Assembly (NCBI RefSeq): GCF_008064665.1
Contig: NZ_VRZA01000001.1
Span: 950,170 to 1,014,169, forward strand
Direction: 5' to 3'
DNA from: Parahaliea maris
Lineage (GTDB): Bacteria > Pseudomonadota > Gammaproteobacteria > Pseudomonadales > Halieaceae
DNA length: 64,000 nucleotides
Shown: positions 8,399 through 17,763 of the stretch, piece after piece
Layout of the letters: every line of letters begins with the position of its first letter
Numbering within the stretch: position 1 is the first letter of the stretch
Position numbers and translations under genes: made by a program
Notes under the pieces: generated by a model
Database searches by the model: none
The model's input: only the letters and a program-made list of their open reading frames with translations
What the model was told of the DNA's origin: nothing

Positions 8399-9319
8399 CT
8401 AGAAATGACGGTAACCGCCCGCATCCCCTGGGTCCAGGCCGCAGTCGACGCCCTCCCCGGCTACCACCTCGCCGATGCGGGTGCACAACGGTGGTAACTC
8501 TGCTTCCGCAGGCAGGGTGAAGCACAGTTCGTAGTCGTCCCCGCCAGCCAGGGCCCAGCGCAGGGCCTGGTCCTGGTCCGGATAACTGCGCAGGGCGGGT
8601 GACAGGGGCAGCAGGGCCGGGTCTATCTTCAGTTTCACCCCGCTGGCGGCGGCAATGTGGCCGGCATCGGCCAGCAGGCCGTCGGAGATATCGATGGCGG
8701 AGGTCGCCACGCCCAGCAGGGATTGGCCCAGGGCCAGGCGCGCGGAGGGGCGGTAGTAGCGCTGCTCGAGATACTCCGCCGCTTCATGGCTACCGGGCCA
8801 GTCGCCGGACAATACCAACAGCGCCGCCGCCGCATCACCCTGGGTACCGCTAACACAGAGTTGATCGCCCACTTGCGCGCCACTGCGCAACAGAGCTTTG
8901 CCGGCAGGCACACTGCCAAATACCTGCACCGTGATGCTCAATGGCCCGCGGGTGGTGTCACCGCCCACCAGCGGCAGGTCGAAGGCCGATACCGCCGCGG
9001 CAACGCCTTCGCTACAGGTGCGCAACCAGAGATCGTCCGCCTCGGGCACAGTCAGGGCCAGGGTCATGCCCAGGGGACGTGCACCCATCGCAGCCAGGTC
9101 CGAAGCCGCCGCGGCAATGGCGCGGAATCCGATGTCTTCGGGAAAGCCGTCCTCGGGAAAATGCACGCCGGCTACCACGGTATCCATGGAGGTCGCCAGT
9201 TGTTCGCCTTCGGGTACCTGCAACAGGGCACAGTCGTCCCCCACGCCCAGTACCACTCCCGGGCCGCGGCCCAGGGAGGAGAAAAACTGGTAGATCAGGT
9301 CGAATTCAGAGAGGGGCAT
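8399..9319 (-). CDS. thiL: Thiamine-monophosphate kinase
   Basis: A 306-residue kinase that phosphorylates thiamine phosphate to thiamine diphosphate. The family start MPLSEFDLIYQFFS is followed by a GVGDDCALL metal/ATP site, the ATSMDTVVAGVHFP segment, GDTTRG and SDGLLADAGHIA, and the C-terminal AGGDDYELCFTLP. All acidic residues that hold magnesium and ATP appear intact. It lies 98 bases downstream of nusB on the same strand, the classical nusB-thiL-pgpA order. Confidence 0.95.
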   Translation of the reverse strand: MPLSEFDLIYQFFSSLGRGPGVVLGVGDDCALLQVPEGEQLATSMDTVVAGVHFPEDGFPEDIGFRAIAAAASDLAAMGARPLGMTLALTVPEADDLWLRTCSEGVAAAVSAFDLPLVGGDTTRGPLSITVQVFGSVPAGKALLRSGAQVGDQLCVSGTQGDAAAALLVLSGDWPGSHEAAEYLEQRYYRPSARLALGQSLLGVATSAIDISDGLLADAGHIAAASGVKLKIDPALLPLSPALRSYPDQDQALRWALAGGDDYELCFTLPAEAELPPLCTRIGEVVAGEGVDCGLDPGDAGGYRHF

Positions 9320-9417
9320 CTGATCACCGTTCTGCCGGTAGCGGCAACTACTGGTGCCTCCGGCCGTGTAACGACAGGGGCCTTAGGCGGCAAGGCAAGA
9401 AAGCCCGGAACCGGGTA

Positions 9418-9897
9418 TCAGGCCGCGCCACCGGGATGGTCAGCCGCCCACTCAACCTGGCGCAGCTTGCGGGCCAGTTTGTCCAGCACACCGTTGATGT
9501 ACTTGTGACTGTCGGTCGCACCGAACTTCTTGGCCAGGGACACGGCCTCGTTGATGGCGACCTTGTAGGGTACGTCAATGCGGCCGCCCAGCTCCCAGGT
9601 GCCCATGCGCAGCAGAGTGCGTTCGATGGGGTCGAGCTCTTCCAGTTTGCGGTCCAGCAGGGGGGTAAAGACGGCCTCCAGTTCATCCACCTTGGCGGGA
9701 ATCTCGTGCAGTAGAGCCTGGAAATACTCGGAATCCACGTGGCTGAAGTCGTAGTCGGTGCGGAATTCAGCCTCGATCACGTTGAGCGGAGCCTCCGCCA
9801 TATACCACTGGTACAGGGCCTGCATGCCGTAGTGGCGGGCCTTGCGGCGCTGTGCGGCCAGGGTGTTGCCCTGGTTGGAACCTTGGGGTTTGCTCAC
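9418..9897 (-). CDS. nusB: Transcription antitermination factor NusB
   Basis: A 159-residue all-helical RNA-binding protein that with NusE (S10) binds boxA in rRNA leader transcripts. RRKARHYGMQALYQWYMA, LDPIERTLLRMGTWEL and VPYKVAINEAVSLAKKFG are the diagnostic helices. The frame opens to 10083, but the GTG at 9897, five bases after the ribH stop, gives the normal length and starts MSKPQGSNQG. It is translationally close-coupled to ribH. Confidence 0.94.
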   Translation of the reverse strand: MSKPQGSNQGNTLAAQRRKARHYGMQALYQWYMAEAPLNVIEAEFRTDYDFSHVDSEYFQALLHEIPAKVDELEAVFTPLLDRKLEELDPIERTLLRMGTWELGGRIDVPYKVAINEAVSLAKKFGATDSHKYINGVLDKLARKLRQVEWAADHPGGAA

Positions 9898-9902
9898 AAT
9901 AA

Positions 9903-10376
9903 TCAGTCCAGCTGGCCCATCAGGCTGACCATTTCCAGGGCCGACAGGGCCGCCTCGGCGCCCTTGTTGCCGGCCTTGGTCCCGGAGCGCTCGACCGCCT
10001 GCTCGATGGAATCCACGGTCAACACGCCAAAGGCGACCGGTACGCCGGAGTCCATGCTGACCTGGGCCAGGCCCTTGGTGCATTCGCCGGCGACATACTC
10101 AAAGTGGGGAGTACCACCACGGATCACGGCGCCCAGCGCGATGATGGCGTCATATTTGCCACTTTTGGCGACTTTTTGGCAAACCAGCGGGATCTCGAAG
10201 GCACCGGGGGCGCGCACGATGGTGAGCTGTTTCTCGTCCACACCGTGGCGACGCAGCGCGTCAACGGCACCTTCCAGCAGGTGCTCCACCACGAAGCTGT
10301 TCCAGCGGCCTACCACCAGGGCGTACTTGCCCTTGGTGTGGGTGAAGTCGCCTTCGAGGGTTTTGATGTCGGTCAT
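9903..10376 (-). CDS. ribH: 6,7-dimethyl-8-ribityllumazine synthase
   Basis: A 157-residue lumazine synthase that joins the ribitylamino-uracil and dihydroxybutanone phosphate, the penultimate riboflavin step, normally as a 60-mer or smaller oligomer. [45 protein letters not shown] (with the catalytic His) and [16 protein letters not shown] are canonical. It sits between ribBA and nusB in the minus-strand operon with a 17-base gap to ribBA. Confidence 0.96.
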   Translation of the reverse strand: MTDIKTLEGDFTHTKGKYALVVGRWNSFVVEHLLEGAVDALRRHGVDEKQLTIVRAPGAFEIPLVCQKVAKSGKYDAIIALGAVIRGGTPHFEYVAGECTKGLAQVSMDSGVPVAFGVLTVDSIEQAVERSGTKAGNKGAEAALSALEMVSLMGQLD

Positions 10377-10393
10377 GGTGGGGTCCTGTTTAA

Positions 10394-11497
10394 TCAGTTG
10401 GGTTCAATATAGTCGAGCACCTCCAGGTCGAACCCGGAGATGGCATTGTACTTCATGGGCGCGCCCATCAGGTGGATCTGGCCCACGCCGAGATCCTTGA
10501 GGATCTGGGAGCCCAGGCCCACCGTGGTGTACACGTCCTGCCCCTTGGAGGGCATCGGCTCTTCGCCCAGGGCCATGTCGATGCTGGCCAGCAGTTGTTC
10601 GCTGCTTTCTTCCCGCGCCAGCAGCACGATCACGCCGCGATCGACGCTGGCCACATGGGCCAGGCACTTGCCCAGGCTCCAGGACGTGCCGCCGGGCAGT
10701 TCGCTGGTGACCAGGTCGCGCAGGGTGCTGGTGACATGCACTCGCACGGGAGTCGGCTGGTCGGCGCGGATTTCACCGCGGGACAGGGCGATATGCACCT
10801 CCCCCATGGTCTGGTCGCGATAGGCGGTCAGGCGGAATTCGCCATGGGCGGTCTGGATACTGCCTTCGCGCACCCGCCGAATGGTGCGCTCATTGGCCAG
10901 GCGGAAGTGGATCAGGTCCGCCACGGTACCAATCTTGAGCTGGTGCTTCGCCGCAAACTCCACCAGTGCAGGGCCGTCGGCCAGTTCACCTTCCGGCGTC
11001 AGGATGTCGGCAATCACCGCAGAGGGCAGCAGGCCCGCCAGCCGGGCGTAATCAGAACCGGCTTCCGTGTGGCCGGCGCGGGTCAGCACACCGCCGGGCA
11101 TGGCGGTGAGCGGGAAGATGTGGCCCGGCTGCACGATGTCCGAGGGCACCGCGTGGGGCGCCACCGCAGCCTGCACGGTACGGGCGCGGTCGGCGGCGGA
11201 AATACCGGTATCAATGCCCACCGAGGCCTCGATGGACAGGGTAAAGTTGGATTTTTCCCCGTGGGGTTCGGCCACCATGGGCGGCAGGTCGAGCTGGCGA
11301 CAGCGGTCCTCGGTCAGGGTCAGGCACACCAGGCCCCGGGCCTGACGGGCCATGAAGTTCACGTGGTTGGCGTCGCAGTGCTCCGCGGCCACCATCACCA
11401 CGCCTTCGTTGTGGCTCTCGGCGTCGTCGTCGATCAGCACCACCATCCGCCCCTGGCGAATGTCGCTGATCAGTTCGTCTACCGTATTGACTTGCAT
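10394..11497 (-). CDS. ribBA: RibBA-like protein with degenerate active sites
   Basis: A 367-residue fusion of a DHBP synthase domain (1-200) and a GTP cyclohydrolase II-like domain (205-360). The second domain lacks the three zinc cysteines, as is common in proteobacterial RibBA. Unusually, the first domain is altered too. Where E. coli RibB has R37-E38-N-E-G-D42, this protein reads S28-H29-N-E-G-V33, and the Glu174 equivalent is Asp (VIADIL). The metal-binding His in [17 protein letters not shown] (H143) and the [11 protein letters not shown] segment remain. Position in the rib operon is normal. Either activity is reduced or lost and another ribB exists, or the site has been remodelled. Confidence 0.85.
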   Translation of the reverse strand: MQVNTVDELISDIRQGRMVVLIDDDAESHNEGVVMVAAEHCDANHVNFMARQARGLVCLTLTEDRCRQLDLPPMVAEPHGEKSNFTLSIEASVGIDTGISAADRARTVQAAVAPHAVPSDIVQPGHIFPLTAMPGGVLTRAGHTEAGSDYARLAGLLPSAVIADILTPEGELADGPALVEFAAKHQLKIGTVADLIHFRLANERTIRRVREGSIQTAHGEFRLTAYRDQTMGEVHIALSRGEIRADQPTPVRVHVTSTLRDLVTSELPGGTSWSLGKCLAHVASVDRGVIVLLAREESSEQLLASIDMALGEEPMPSKGQDVYTTVGLGSQILKDLGVGQIHLMGAPMKYNAISGFDLEVLDYIEPN

Positions 11498-11515
11498 AAG
11501 GGGTCCTTGTTGGCG

Positions 11516-12178
11516 TTAACGGCGCAGAAAGCCGTTCTCGGCCAGGGTTTCCATGGTCAGGCCACCTGCCTGGGGATCAGCCGCAGCCTCTCCCAGCACC
11601 AGGCGCTCGAGATAGCGGGCAATCAGGTCCACCTCAAGGTTGACACGGCTGCCCGGCGAATAGGTGCCAAAGATGGTTTCCGCCATGGTCTGGGGAATGA
11701 TGTTCAGGTCGAACTCGGCGCCGCTGACCGCATTCACCGTGAGGCTGGTACCGTCCACGGTAATGCTGCCCTTGTGGGCGATGTACTTGGCCAGGGCATC
11801 GGGCGCGCGCAGCACAAAGCGGATCGAGCGGCCGTCTTCGGCACTGCTTACCACCTCGCCCACGCCATCCACGTGGCCGGACACAATATGTCCACCCAGG
11901 CGACTGGCCGGAGTCAGGGCCTTCTCCAGGTTCACTTTAGAGCCCACCTGCAGGGCGCCCAGGGTGGTGAAGTCGAGGGTCTCACGGCTCACGTCAGCCC
12001 AGTAGCCGTCGCCGGGCAGTTCGGTCACGGTCAGGCACACGCCGTTGGTGGCGATAGAGTCACCCAGGGCCACGTCATCCAGCGGCAGGTTGGCGGTGCG
12101 TACGCGCAGGCGCAGGTCGCCGCCGCTGGGCTGCAGCGCGGCGATTTCGCCAATGGCCTGGATGATGCCTGTGAACAT
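11516..12178 (-). CDS. ribE: Riboflavin synthase, alpha subunit
   Basis: A 220-residue enzyme that dismutates two lumazines to riboflavin. It has two lumazine-binding repeats: MFTGIIQAIGEIAALQ with DSIATNGVCLTV, and LGGHIVSGHVDGVGEV with ITVDGTSLTVNAV. The length matches the family (about 210-220). It is 18 bases upstream of ribBA and 52 bases after ribD in the same operon. Confidence 0.96.
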   Translation of the reverse strand: MFTGIIQAIGEIAALQPSGGDLRLRVRTANLPLDDVALGDSIATNGVCLTVTELPGDGYWADVSRETLDFTTLGALQVGSKVNLEKALTPASRLGGHIVSGHVDGVGEVVSSAEDGRSIRFVLRAPDALAKYIAHKGSITVDGTSLTVNAVSGAEFDLNIIPQTMAETIFGTYSPGSRVNLEVDLIARYLERLVLGEAAADPQAGGLTMETLAENGFLRR

Positions 12179-12230
12179 GTGGTGATTCCTTGGTTTCTTC
12201 CGACGGTGGCAGGGCTTACCGCGACGCTGC

Positions 12231-13349
12231 TTACTTCAGTACCACCTGCTGTGGTACGACCGTAAAGCGCCAGTCTACGCCCACCTGCCGCACGTCTTTC
12301 ACGGCCAGGGGTACTGCCTGCCCCATGCTGTCGAGGGGGAACGCGAGCAGCGGATTGGCGCTGCTACCCATCAACAGTGGCGCCATGTAGACGATCAATT
12401 CGTCCAACAGGCCCGCCTGCAGCATGGCCCCGGCCAAACGGGGGCCAGATTCTACCAGAATTTCGTTGCATTGCCGCGTGCTGAGAAGGGGCATTAATGC
12501 CGCCAGGTCGAGGCCCTGCGCGGCATCCGGCAGAAACGCCCGGTCCACCGCCTGCAAATGCGCCGGCACAGTAGCACCGGCGCTGTGGCAGATCAGGGTG
12601 GGAGCCGCAGCCGACAGGATATTGGCCCCGGCGGGTGTCTGTAAGCGGGAGTCCAGCACCACCCGCAGGGGTTGGCGCTCGCCCGCCTGGGCCGCCAGTG
12701 AGTGCTGGTCCAGCTGCTCCCGGCGCACGGTGAGGCTGCAGTCATCGGCAAGCACGGTGCCTACGCCGGTGACAATGGCGCAACTTGCGGCCCTTAGACG
12801 CTGTACATCCTGACGGGCGGCGGGGCCGGTAATCCACTGGCTTTCGCCGGACGCCATCGCCGTGCGCCCGTCGAAACTCATGGCCAGCTTGGCCCGGACC
12901 CGACCATGGCCGCGGCGCATCCGGGCGACAAAGCCGGGAGTCACCTGCTCCGCCTCCGCCGCCAACAGGCCGGACTCCACCACCACGCCGGCAGCCTGCA
13001 GCTTTGCCAGGCCCTGCCCCGCCACTTGGGGGTTGGGATCTTCCATCGCCGCCACCACCCGGCTAACCCCCGCGGCGACTAACGCGTCGGCGCAGGGGCC
13101 GGTCTTGCCCTGGTGGGAGCAGGGTTCCAGGGTCACGTAGGCGGTAGCACCGCGGGCATCGCCCGCCTGCTGCAGGGCCTCGATCTCGGCGTGGTTACCG
13201 CCGGCGGGCTGCGTAGTGCCTTCGCCAATCACGGCACCATCGCGCACCAACACGCAGCCCACATGGGGGTTGGGCGCAGCGCGAAAGCGCCCGCGGCGCG
13301 CGAGTTGCAGGGCCCGCGCCATCATCCGGGTATCAAAGGGTGAAGACAT
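12231..13349 (-). CDS. ribD: Bifunctional pyrimidine deaminase/reductase
   Basis: A 372-residue bifunctional enzyme. The N-terminal zinc deaminase (about 1-145) contains NHAEIEALQQAG and LEPCSHQGKTGPC. The C-terminal NADPH-dependent reductase (about 146-372) contains RAKLAMSFDGRTA and SQWITG. It carries out steps 2 and 3 of riboflavin synthesis. It follows nrdR with a 2-base gap, the standard nrdR-ribD junction. Confidence 0.95.
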   Translation of the reverse strand: MSSPFDTRMMARALQLARRGRFRAAPNPHVGCVLVRDGAVIGEGTTQPAGGNHAEIEALQQAGDARGATAYVTLEPCSHQGKTGPCADALVAAGVSRVVAAMEDPNPQVAGQGLAKLQAAGVVVESGLLAAEAEQVTPGFVARMRRGHGRVRAKLAMSFDGRTAMASGESQWITGPAARQDVQRLRAASCAIVTGVGTVLADDCSLTVRREQLDQHSLAAQAGERQPLRVVLDSRLQTPAGANILSAAAPTLICHSAGATVPAHLQAVDRAFLPDAAQGLDLAALMPLLSTRQCNEILVESGPRLAGAMLQAGLLDELIVYMAPLLMGSSANPLLAFPLDSMGQAVPLAVKDVRQVGVDWRFTVVPQQVVLK

Positions 13350-13351
13350 GC

Positions 13352-13822
13352 TCAGGAGGAGGTGGAGGCGCTGTCGCTTTCGAGCCGTTCGATGGCGTCT
13401 CGGAACTCGGCGATATCCTGGAAGCTGCGGTACACCGAGGCAAACCGTACGTAAGCCACCTGGTCCAGTTGCTTGAGGCTGTCCATCACCAGCTCACCGA
13501 GCACCCGCGATTTGACCTCGCGCTCGCCGGTGGCCCGGAGGTTGTGCTTGATCTGGTTGATGGCGGCCTCGATGTCCTCAGTGGCCACCGGGCGCTTCTC
13601 CAGCGCGCGCTGAAAACCCGAACGCAGCTTGCCCTCGTCGAAGGGCTCGCGGTCACCGTTTTGCTTGATGACGCGCGGCATCACCAGCTCCGCCACCTCG
13701 TAGGTGGTGAAACGCTCCTTGCAGCTCAGGCACTCGCGGCGGCGCCGCACCTGGTCGCCCTCGGCCACCAGACGGGAGTCGATGACCTTGGTGTCATCGG
13801 CGGCACAGAATGGACAGTGCAT
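13352..13822 (-). CDS. nrdR: Transcriptional repressor NrdR
   Basis: A 156-residue repressor of ribonucleotide reductase genes. It has an N-terminal zinc ribbon ([17 protein letters not shown] ... CLSCKERF) and an ATP-cone domain (about 49-139, [18 protein letters not shown]) that senses ATP/dATP. Length and motifs are canonical. In related genomes it directly follows glyA; here about 4.6 kb of accessory genes separate them. The 104 bases after it, up to the antitoxin gene, contain nothing recognised. Confidence 0.96.
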   Translation of the reverse strand: MHCPFCAADDTKVIDSRLVAEGDQVRRRRECLSCKERFTTYEVAELVMPRVIKQNGDREPFDEGKLRSGFQRALEKRPVATEDIEAAINQIKHNLRATGEREVKSRVLGELVMDSLKQLDQVAYVRFASVYRSFQDIAEFRDAIERLESDSASTSS

Positions 13823-13926
13823 GGCCGTCCCCTATAGTTAAGTGGCTGAAGATTAACATATTTTCGCCACTTCAGTGGTCACCGGAAGGCGACTGTGGAA
13901 AATCACCAAAGCGCTGGAGCGCCAGT

Positions 13927-14223
13927 CTAGGGCTTTGATTTCTTGCCCGATGTGACATCCTGCAAAGAACCGGAAATGTATTTGTGAATCACGCTGGAAA
14001 TCAGGGTCTGGTAGGGAATACCCTCTTCCATCGCCCGACTCTGCACCGCCAGCAGGTCTCTATTGGATATGCGGATATTGATTCTGCGGTCCTTACGCGT
14101 AGTAGCCGAGGCCACAGACGCTAGTTCCCGACGCCTTGCCGCCGTCAGGATCGACTCAAACTGCCCGGACTCCACCGCTTCCAGCAATTCCTGCTCTTCC
14201 CGCTCGATTGTCGCTTTGCTCAT
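13927..14223 (-). CDS. CopG/BrnA-like antitoxin
   Basis: A 98-residue small DNA-binding protein. The N-terminal half is acidic helix (EQELLEAVESGQFESI). The segment DRRINIRISNRDLLAVQSRA followed by EEGIPYQTLISSVIHKYISG matches ribbon-helix-helix (CopG-type) antitoxins, in which RINIRIS forms the DNA-reading strand. It overlaps the upstream toxin-like gene by ATGA. It probably neutralises that toxin and represses the shared promoter; this is inferred from the family and arrangement. Confidence 0.75.
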   Translation of the reverse strand: MSKATIEREEQELLEAVESGQFESILTAARRRELASVASATTRKDRRINIRISNRDLLAVQSRAMEEGIPYQTLISSVIHKYISGSLQDVTSGKKSKP

Positions 14224-14498
14224 TGGCTGCCTCCACGGTATAGCCGGGTAAATTTGCGGCTGGGGATGATGGTCTTCAGGAACACCTGCTCCTCATCTTC
14301 AACATAAGGCACCAGATAGACGTAACCTTGAATCGCCACTACGAACACGCGCTGATGGGCATAGTCGCTCGCGTTGGGGTGGGCAATTTCATCCAGTAAG
14401 CCGCCCTGCTCAATGTGAAAGATCACCTCTTCGAAAGACCGCCCCCGCTCCCGTATAAGCTGGCGGTTCTTCTCGGGGCTCCAATTGAACACTTTCAT
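14220..14498 (-). CDS. BrnT-like type II toxin
   Basis: A 92-residue protein starting MKVFNWSPEKNRQLIRERGR, resembling the WD-x-x-K-N-x-x-x-L-x-x-H-G start of BrnT-family RNase toxins, followed by SFEEVIFHIEQGG and a C-terminal IIPSRKFTRLYRGG. The usual H of KHG is R here (ERG). It lies upstream of its antitoxin with a 4-base overlap, as in brnTA modules. Assignment as a ribonuclease toxin is by family resemblance. Confidence 0.7.
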   Translation of the reverse strand: MKVFNWSPEKNRQLIRERGRSFEEVIFHIEQGGLLDEIAHPNASDYAHQRVFVVAIQGYVYLVPYVEDEEQVFLKTIIPSRKFTRLYRGGSQ

Positions 14499-14647
14499 AG
14501 CGCAAATCTAGCATAAAATGTATGCCTATTGTCATCAGCCAAATTCGACCACAGTCCACCTGCCAGCGACGGCGCGGCAAGCCAATCCTGTCGAGCACCC
14601 GTTGCGTCGCTTTGCTATCCTGCTGGCACATTGTCAGAGGGATCACC

Positions 14648-16540
14648 ATGCCACGCATCAGCAAACGCCTGCTCGCCGGCCTCGCCTGCGCACTTTCCAT
14701 CACTGCCGCACCCGCAGCGCTCGCCCAGAAAACCACCACCAAGCCCGTACTCCACGGCAAGCACTGGGTAGCCATCACCGGCAAGCCGCTGGGCGCTACT
14801 GCCGGGGCGATGATGTTCGCCAAAGGCGGCAACGCGGTGGATGCCGCCTGCGCGATGCTCGGCGCCACCGCCACCATGTGGGACGTACTGAGCTGGGGCG
14901 GGGAAACCCAGGCGCTGATCTATAACCCCCACACCGGTGAAGTGAAGGGCATCAATGCCCTGGGGGTTGCACCCACCGGCGCCACGCCCGAATTCTTTCG
15001 CGAACAGGGCATGGTTTACCCCCCTGAATTCGGCCCCCTCGCCGCGGTCACGCCCGGCACCCCCGGCGGCCTGATGGTGATGCTGGCGGAATACGGCAAG
15101 CTCAGCCTGGCGGAGGTACTGGCGCCGTCCATGCAAATGGCTGCCGGTTACGCCATCGAGGCCCAACAGGCCGACAATATGGAGCGGCGCAAGGAAGTCA
15201 TCATGCAATGGCCCTCCTCCACTCGCGTATTCCTGCCGCACCTGAAAGACGACGACAGCCAGGAGCGGGCCGCCCCCTATGCCGGCGAAATCTTCAAACA
15301 GGAGGACCTGCTGGCTACCTTGCAGAAACTGGTGGATGCCGAAGCCGAGGCACTGGCCGCCGGCAAGAGCCGCAAGGAAGCCATTTACGCCGCCTACGAG
15401 CGCTTCTACCGCGGTGATATCGCCGAGGAGATCGTGCGCGCCACTCGCGAGGCCGGCGGCCTGTTCACCAAAGAGGATCTGGCCAACTGGCAGGTGCACA
15501 TCGAGGAGCCGGTCACTACCAATTACAAGGGCATCGATGTCTACAAGCTCACCACCTGGGTCCAGGGCCCGGCCATGCTGCAGGCGCTGAACATTCTCGA
15601 GGGCTACGACCTGAAGAGCATGGGCTACAACAGCGCCCGCTACATTCACACGCTCTATCAGGCCATGAACCTGGCCTTCGCCGACCGCGACTTCTACTAC
15701 GGCGACCCCTACTTCCCGCCGGAAGAACCCGTCGCGGGCCTGCTGTCGAAAAAGTACGCCGAGCAGCGGCGCAAGGAGATCCCAACGGACCGCAACAATC
15801 CGGACGCCCGCCCCGGCGACCCCTACGCCTTCCAGCGCGGCAGCAATCCTTTCAAAAAGCTGCTGGAGCAATGGACGCCCATCCCGCCCGCTGCCGAGGC
15901 GGAGGGTTCCGATGGCTTCCAGCAGGCGAACCTGATGTCCCACGACGAAGGCTTCCTCGCCGGCACCACCTCGATCCAGGCGGCAGACGCCGAGGGCTGG
16001 GTGGTTTCGGTAACGCCGTCAGGCGGTTGGGTACCGGCCTTCATCGCCGGCGACACCGGCATCGGCCTGTCCCAGCGCATGCAGAGTTTCGTGCTGGACG
16101 AGCGCCTCAACCCCTACAACGTGGTGGCCCCGGGCAAGCGCCCCCGGGCCACCCTCACACCCAGCCTGGCGCTGAAAGACGGCGTGCCGCTGATGGCCTT
16201 CTCGGTGCAGGGCGGCGACACCCAGGACCAGAACCTGCTGCAATTCTTCCTCAACATGGTGGAGTTCGACATGAACGTGCAAGAGGCGGTGGAGGCCCAC
16301 AACATCACCAGCTACCAGATGCAGAGCTCCTTCGGCGCCCACCAGAGCGAGCCGGGGAGGCTCGAGGTGACTACGCAGATACCGCCCTACACCCGTGAGA
16401 CCCTGCAGAAAATGGGCTACAAGGTCGAGGCTGTGGAACGCACCTACAGCCCCATCACCGCTATCTGGTTCGATCGCGAGCACGGCACGATGTGGGGCGG
16501 CGCCTCGGACTACGGCGAGGATTACGGGATCGCCTGGTAA
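14648..16540 (+). CDS. ggt: Gamma-glutamyltransferase-family Ntn-hydrolase, periplasmic
   Basis: A 630-residue precursor with a signal peptide (about 1-26, ending AALAQ). The start at 14648 is preceded by AGAGGGATC. The GGT fold is recognisable from GAMMFAKGGNAVDAACAM, LAAVTPGTPGGLMVM, and the processing site with Thr440 in LAGTTSIQAADAEG, where the family usually has TTH. The nucleophile Thr is present, so autocleavage into large and small subunits is expected. Some members of this branch hydrolyse other gamma-glutamyl or acyl substrates, so glutathione as substrate is not certain. It is probably monocistronic, and its 3' end overlaps the convergent glycosyltransferase by 19 bases. Confidence 0.82.
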   Translation: MPRISKRLLAGLACALSITAAPAALAQKTTTKPVLHGKHWVAITGKPLGATAGAMMFAKGGNAVDAACAMLGATATMWDVLSWGGETQALIYNPHTGEVKGINALGVAPTGATPEFFREQGMVYPPEFGPLAAVTPGTPGGLMVMLAEYGKLSLAEVLAPSMQMAAGYAIEAQQADNMERRKEVIMQWPSSTRVFLPHLKDDDSQERAAPYAGEIFKQEDLLATLQKLVDAEAEALAAGKSRKEAIYAAYERFYRGDIAEEIVRATREAGGLFTKEDLANWQVHIEEPVTTNYKGIDVYKLTTWVQGPAMLQALNILEGYDLKSMGYNSARYIHTLYQAMNLAFADRDFYYGDPYFPPEEPVAGLLSKKYAEQRRKEIPTDRNNPDARPGDPYAFQRGSNPFKKLLEQWTPIPPAAEAEGSDGFQQANLMSHDEGFLAGTTSIQAADAEGWVVSVTPSGGWVPAFIAGDTGIGLSQRMQSFVLDERLNPYNVVAPGKRPRATLTPSLALKDGVPLMAFSVQGGDTQDQNLLQFFLNMVEFDMNVQEAVEAHNITSYQMQSSFGAHQSEPGRLEVTTQIPPYTRETLQKMGYKVEAVERTYSPITAIWFDREHGTMWGGASDYGEDYGIAW

Positions 16541-17517
16541 GTCCCTGTCAGGGGTGTCACTCCGCTGCGCTCGGCTGCCGGCTTCAGCGCGGGCCGGGCG
16601 CGGTATTCATGGGCCAGGGGGGCCAACAGGCCAAAGTAATCGAAGGTGCGCGCGATCTGCGCATCGTTACCCGACACGGCGTGCTTGTTACGCCGCTTGA
16701 GGGCGGTTTGCTGCGAACCCGGAATGGTCAGGTTGCGCGTCTTCCACAGGTAGTCGCGCGGCACCACCTGGCAGTCGACTCCCCGCGCCAGGGTCATGGC
16801 CTTGAGCCAGACGTCATCGGCCGAGGGGCACAGTTGACGGAATAGGCCGTCGTCGAGCACATGTTCATCAAAGCACCCGGGGAAGTAAAGTACGCCACCA
16901 ACGCCGGTCGGGAATACCAGCGGCGAAGCCTCGCTCCTCAACGTATTCCACTGCCAGCGCTTGTAGGGTCGGATCTGTCCCCGCCGGAAGGTCATGCCAT
17001 GGCCCCGGTGGCAGTGGACGACCCCGGGCTGCGCGCGATGGGCAACCAGCAGGCGCGCCACCATATCGTCCGGGTACAGCTTGTCGTCGTCGACCGTGAG
17101 CAGCAGGGAATCAGGGTACTTTTGCAGGGTGTAGTAATACTTGGTATGCGGGCCCAGGTCTCGCTCACAGAACAGGATCTCCAGCCCACGTCCCTGCTGG
17201 CGGCTCAGGGACAGCGGCAGCTCCCGCCATCGAAATGTCTCGCGATCAAGGCACAACACGATTCGACTGGCGCGTTGCGTCTGCTGCATCAGGCTTTCGA
17301 TTGTCAGGGCCACATTGTCGAGCCGGGAACCGATGGTGGTCAGGGAAATAACCAGGTTATCTTCTGCAGAGGGTGCCACGCCGGGCTCACGGCAATGTTC
17401 CGACTGCAGTCGCAATTCACCCGCACGTATTCGCGCCTGATCGGCCAGAGTCCCGGCCAGTGCCGCCCGCTGCCTGCGCTGCTTCGCGCGGCCGATAACC
17501 TCCATGGGGTTGAACAC
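16522..17517 (-). CDS. GT-A type glycosyltransferase-like protein
   Basis: A 331-residue soluble protein with GTG start at 17517, chosen because an AGGAGG lies 6 bases before it. Residues 55-170 resemble a GT-A fold: LVISLTTIGSRLDNVALTIE at the first strand, RIVLCLDRE, and SLLLTVDDDKLYPDD as a DxD-type metal site. HCHRGHGMTF and the later SADDVWLKAMTLA resemble acceptor-side motifs of such enzymes. The substrate is unknown. It is convergent with the gamma-glutamyltransferase gene and lies in the accessory insert between nrdR and glyA. Confidence 0.65.
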   Translation of the reverse strand: MFNPMEVIGRAKQRRQRAALAGTLADQARIRAGELRLQSEHCREPGVAPSAEDNLVISLTTIGSRLDNVALTIESLMQQTQRASRIVLCLDRETFRWRELPLSLSRQQGRGLEILFCERDLGPHTKYYYTLQKYPDSLLLTVDDDKLYPDDMVARLLVAHRAQPGVVHCHRGHGMTFRRGQIRPYKRWQWNTLRSEASPLVFPTGVGGVLYFPGCFDEHVLDDGLFRQLCPSADDVWLKAMTLARGVDCQVVPRDYLWKTRNLTIPGSQQTALKRRNKHAVSGNDAQIARTFDYFGLLAPLAHEYRARPALKPAAERSGVTPLTGTYQAIP

Positions 17518-17763
17518 GCCTGCCTCCTGTTGCCGATGACCATGCACGGCAGGAGTTCCCGGCGCCCACCGCGTAATCCCGTATTCGGGAATACGGTGAT
17601 AACGGTACGTGTGAATACTGAAGGTTTACTTAAGTCGCGAATCAGAGTCGCGCCGGCTGGCGCGCTGCCCGCCAGCACTGCGCAACACGGGTGCCACGCG
17701 ATGCCTGAAAAAGGCTGATTGAACCTGTAGCGGAAAAGTCCGTCATTGACGTACTTTGGCGTA

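Noticed and set aside
10472..12265. Plus-strand open frame of about 600 codons across ribBA and ribE
   Set aside because: It runs antisense through two clear rib genes and their junction; composition (His/Gln/Gly) is that of a shadow frame.
14615..15943. Minus-strand open frame opposite ggt
   Set aside because: The plus strand has a signal peptide and GGT motifs; the antisense frame has no start with an RBS and no domain.
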